From the NCBI RefSeq assembly GCF_030272615.1, contig NC_081415.1:193734695-193798694 (forward strand): a stretch of DNA of 64,000 nucleotides, written 5' to 3'. The stretch comes from Cryptomeria japonica (taxonomy: Eukaryota > Streptophyta > Pinopsida > Cupressales > Cupressaceae). Shown here in pieces: positions 60,472 to 64,000 of this stretch. Below the pieces are notes generated by a model, which saw only the letters and a list, made by a program, of their open reading frames with translations, was not told where the DNA came from and did not search any database. The translations under genes were made by a program, and so were the position numbers. The first letter of the stretch is position 1, and every line of letters begins with the position of its first letter.

Positions 60472-60473
60472 TT

Positions 60474-60493
60474 TGGTGAACCCGACGTGAATC
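60474..60493 (+). other. Second tRNA-Trp primer site of element I
   Basis: TGGTGAACCCGACGTGAATC follows the second LTR end after the same two-base TT spacer. After 20 nt the similarity to tRNA-Trp weakens (CAAACACC), as in an ordinary primer site. Confidence 0.75.
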
Positions 60494-63182
60494 CAAACAC
60501 CAAAAAGATCATTTTTTTTTTTTTAACCAATAACATGTTTGAATGTTGAAAATGTCACACAGGTTGCGATTTTGACACTGTTTTGGTGCGTTTGGCATTA
60601 TTTTGGCGCTATTCCCCCTGTTTCAGTGCTTTTCCCTTCTCTGTCTTTCCCTTTCTTTTAATACGTTTGTGTTAAATAGTGCCTCTGTTCAAACGCAGAC
60701 TAGCGCTATTGTAACAAAACGTTGTACAAATCACCTTGTAACCAAAAAAAAAATAAAAAAATTTAGGCTTGTAGAAGCCCACCAAATAGGCAGATTTTAC
60801 TAACTATTTTTCTCTTTTGTGCAGATTTAAATTAGATTAAAGAGTAGATTTATATTTTTTACTAACTTGTTTTTGAAGTTGGTTTTAAAAATGAATTCAC
60901 TTTTTATTTTGGTTTAAAATTAACTTCACATTTCAAATTTGGGCTTTTGAAAAAGAATCACACATTTGTTTGGGGCTCTTAAAAAGAATTTCATTGTTCA
61001 AAGGTAAAAAGAACCACAAACTTATACAAAAACAACTTTATTTTTTTTTGCAAGTTAGGAAACAAACTTCGTTTTGGTGCTTAAAATCAACAAGGCAAAT
61101 TTTATTTCTTGCATCAAGATAAAACTCACAATCCACACTTCCATTTTTGGTGCAAATAAAATTCACAATCAACTTGTCTCATTTTTAAAGCAATCTTACT
61201 TCATGCAAACGTGCTTTTCATTAAGTTGACCAGGATTTTCAAATTCTAGTTTACTCAAACAATTGCCTTTGAAAATTAAAAAGAACACCATGATTGTTGG
61301 AGCAACATCTCCAAATAGTTAGATCACATTGCAATGATAGATTAAAAAGAACAGGTGTTTTTCGTGCTTGGCACACTTGTGCAAAGAGTTGGTCGAGTGG
61401 TCCTACTTCTAACACACACTATCCTCTCCCTTGGCTTTCGTGGTCCTAGGTGCAAGAGAAAAGTGTTAGTAACACTCACATTTTATCTTTTTAAGAGAGG
61501 CCTGCCAAGGGATCGATACTCTTGGGAACGACCTCGAGCGGTAAATCCTTCGAGCCGCTATAGAAATCAGGTGAGAGCGAAAGCTGTAGCCTTGGGTATA
61601 GCTGTTCCTACAGTGTAACTGGCCGAAAGGACAAATGGGCCCCACCACCAGTTACAAGGCTCTTAAGTGAGTCACTGCAGAATGAACTTATGTCCAAAGC
61701 CATCGAACATGACTAAACACCTTTAAGTAGTAGCCCACCCGTTCTATTGATTGAGGATATTTGAGGTATAATTTAGTGCAAGAGCATAGATGGTTTTGCT
61801 CCCAAGATACTCACCATACATATTTCCTTGAGTAGAAACATAGCTTTTTGAAAGGTCACTTGTGGCTTGATAAAAGTGGTGACTCCCCCATCATAGGGAT
61901 CATCTATTTGTTATGCTCGTGCAAGACTTAGTATATCACATCCTTACCTGCCACGACGGGATTCATAAGGTATGTAGTACCAAAGTCGAAGAAATGTCAA
62001 GATGTGGGCTAAATTTATCACAACTGGCCATTTGACCTTAGGGATAAAAAGTGTTTGAAGTGTGTTCGTTTTACAGACCTAGTGCGAATTGAGCCGACTT
62101 CAGGCTTTGGAAATACACCTTAAAATACATCTAAAGGAAGGGTCAAAAACAAGTCCAAGAATTGGGTTGATCTAGACCCATACTCATTTGTGCCTTTGAG
62201 GCTACAATCTTGTGTTTGTGTGCTTGCTTTGTTTTCTTGTCAAAGAAAAATCAGAAAATCAATCCCAAAAACAAAGTATTCATCCAACATCTGTCAAAAC
62301 AACCAAAAGTACCAAAAACAAAGTGCAAAACAACAAAGAGACAAATTTTATGACCATTCTTCACATCTTGCGAAAGAAGAAGTGTCATCAGAATATCACC
62401 TTGAAAAGGAGACCACTAAGCTCAAAGGCTTTGATCAAAAGGAGGAAATTCTTCTATCTCAATAGACAAATTTTTGTCTCACATAGAGTCTATCTACATC
62501 GCATGCATCTATACCTTCAAGAAAAAAAAAAAAAACAAACGAGTTTGATTCAGAATCATTGAACCGCAGAGCTTTTATGCAATATAGGGCTCTGAGTTAT
62601 CACAAAAATCAAGGAGGAAAGATTAATCCCAACTTCTTCCCAAAACGTCTGTATCACCTACAACACAGCTCGAGAAGTGCCACCAATGCCTGAAAGGGAA
62701 GAGGTAGAGTTTGTTCCATTTGTAAAACAAAGTTTTTATTGAAGTTGAAAAACAAAACATCCATCATCTCATTCATACATCATTATTCCATCATCAATTC
62801 ATCCCAAAACTCTCAAAACATTAAGAGGTTCTTGTCCCAAGATTCCTTTTTTAGATATTGCTTGAAATCAAACACATCACATCACTTTTAGATTGTTTCT
62901 ACATCTAGGATAAGCTCATCCTAAGAGACACATCTACGCAGGTTAAAACTAGTTCATGAGTGAATCCTCTCATTGCTAGGTAGTCAAAATCTGTAACACA
63001 TCTCAGATTTCTCTACACCTTATCACATCCAAACTCATCAAAACAAACAAGCAATTCAAAGAAAGAATTCTGGTTACATTTACCTTTAGAGTGCTAGAGA
63101 TCTACAATCCACTAATCATCCATCTTTCATCGAACAACTCATCATCATCTTCAATCAACTTCAACACAAACTTGCAAACAAA
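60494..63182 (+). other. Long leader of element I
   Basis: About 2.7 kb between primer site and gag without a convincing ORF. Open frames at 60603-60803, 61355-61618 and 62190-62562 are short, overlapping and lack motifs. 61490-61640 is clearly GC-richer than its surroundings, with short complementary segments such as AGCGG...CCGCT (61538-61560). It might be a structured RNA region. Confidence 0.55.
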
Positions 63183-64000
63183 ATGGCTCAAACCCGATCG
63201 CGATCAAGGCAACGAGAAATAGAAATTGAGGAAGAAGAGGACAACCTCAATGAATTTCAAGAAGCACTTGGAGGAAATGTAAATGATGAAAACCCAAGTA
63301 GTCCCACTCCTTCAACAATCGAAAGGGTTCAACATAACCCTCACTTTAACAGATTATTTGATGAAATTCTCAGGAGCAATGCGGATGCTCACTTCTTAAG
63401 ACTTGCTCAAGAAGGAGCCAAACTCCCCTCAGACTTTGATCTTGCCCAATTAAGACAAGCATCAGAAAGAGAAAGTCGCCATGAGGAGGAAAGACGTAGA
63501 GATCCCATCAGATATAACATCCCTCGAGGTAACCCACCACCTCCTCCTCCAAATGAAATGGAGATGTTGCGGCAACAAGTCGCGAATCTCGCCCAACAAC
63601 TTCATAGTGGTGTTAAGACCAATCAATTTTCACTTAACGACATCTGTCCCTATCCGTTTGATAGGAATCTTTATATGCCACCCTTTCCACGCGGGTTTGA
63701 AACACCCAAATTTGAAAAATATAGAGGAAAGGGGGATCCCCGTGATCATGTCCGAGAATTTCATTCTGCTTGTCTTGAAGTAGCTTATGAGGACACATAC
63801 CTAATGCGCCTTTTTCCCCAAAGCTTGGGAGGAACAACCACATCATGGTTTTCCTGACTTCCAGGTGGCATTAGAACATTTGAGGAACTCATCCAGAAGT
63901 TCCTATCTCATTACTCTTATAATATTGAACGCGACATCACCATGGCTGATCTATGCAACACCAAACAAAAACCAGGTGAATTATTCGCAGTATTCCTGCA
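63183..64000 (+). pseudogene. Gag of element I (5' part, runs off the window)
   Basis: ATG at 63183 opens MAQTRSRSRQREIEIEEEED, followed by an acidic/charged N-terminus, a Pro-rich stretch (about residues 115-122) and a coiled segment (EMEMLRQQVANLAQQL). The Ty3/gypsy Gag core follows, with YPFDRNLYMPPFPRGFETPK, FEKYRGKGDPRDHVREF and LFPQSLGGTTTSWFS. An in-frame TGA at 63855-63857 follows Trp-Phe-Ser, where most relatives carry Arg. The same frame then continues with LPGGIRTFEELIQKFLSHYS to the window end. Gag forms the particle that packages element RNA. The protein was probably inactivated by that single stop, if nothing further is broken beyond the window. Confidence 0.85.

Larger units (their letters stand above)
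58011..64000 (+). mobile_element. Element I: Tat-like Ty3/gypsy retrotransposon, 5' end
   Basis: LTR 58011-59879, tRNA-Trp primer site, a second partial LTR copy with a second primer site, a 2.7-kb leader, and a gag ORF running off the window. The primer type, long leader and Gag sequence fit the Tat side of plant Ty3/gypsy. It is inserted just inside element H. The 3' half is outside the window. Confidence 0.85.

Noticed and set aside
61355-61648. Frames of 87 and 60 residues in the leader of element I
   Set aside because: Overlapping on opposite strands, no motif. Openness follows from the local GC-richer composition.

Overview
This is a plant nuclear window from a large, repeat-filled genome. 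The evidence is one intact single-exon ERF-type AP2 transcription factor gene, the plant tRNA primers used by the retroelements (initiator Met and Trp), plant-type Ty1/copia and Ty3/gypsy families, and long AT-rich spacers. A gymnosperm is my best guess from the overall style, but nothing here proves it. No rRNA gene, complete tRNA gene or CRISPR array is visible.

Layout. 1-13 kb is mostly low-copy, AT-rich spacer. It holds an ERF1-like (group IX) gene on the minus strand (2707-3693) with a TATA box close upstream. It also holds a dense W-box/G-box cluster with its own TATA box (10.28-10.56 kb) and no recognisable gene behind it. 12.0-14.8 kb is the 5' part of a decayed minus-strand copia element (J).

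16.4-48.7 kb is one nested block, resolved by LTR pairs and target-site duplications (TSDs). Element D is a Tat-like Ty3/gypsy element on the minus strand (16401-48703, TSD TTATC, tRNA-Trp primer site). It carries a broken pol with two RNase H domains and an antisense plant-mobile-domain relic. Element C (17874-38885, minus, TSD CTACT) is inserted in D. Element A (18394-25806, plus, TSD GAAAC) lies in one LTR of C, and element B (27385-33997, plus, TSD ATCGG/GTCGG) lies in the second reading frame of C. A, B and C share one design: LTRs, an initiator-Met primer site, a gag-like coiled-coil/zinc-knuckle ORF, a second long ORF of unknown function starting Met-Ala-Ser, three polypurine tracts, and no pol. 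They look like a family of non-autonomous elements with gag plus an extra ORF, probably derived from copia/Sirevirus-type elements.

48.7-64 kb holds an old ORF2-like relic (K), a minus-strand copia element (E) split by a perfect solo LTR (F, TSD CCATC), and a long CA/TA microsatellite. After these comes a second nested series: LTR G interrupted by element H, which is interrupted by Tat-like element I. The 5' LTR of I is followed by a second partial LTR. The junction contains 33 nt that look like the copied 3' end of tRNA-Trp, read past the normal stop, which suggests a fossil reverse-transcription error.

The most interesting observations are that tRNA-derived junction, a compensating hairpin with a C-run loop near the LTR end of six element families, the A/B/C two-ORF design, and the orphan W-box/G-box cluster.
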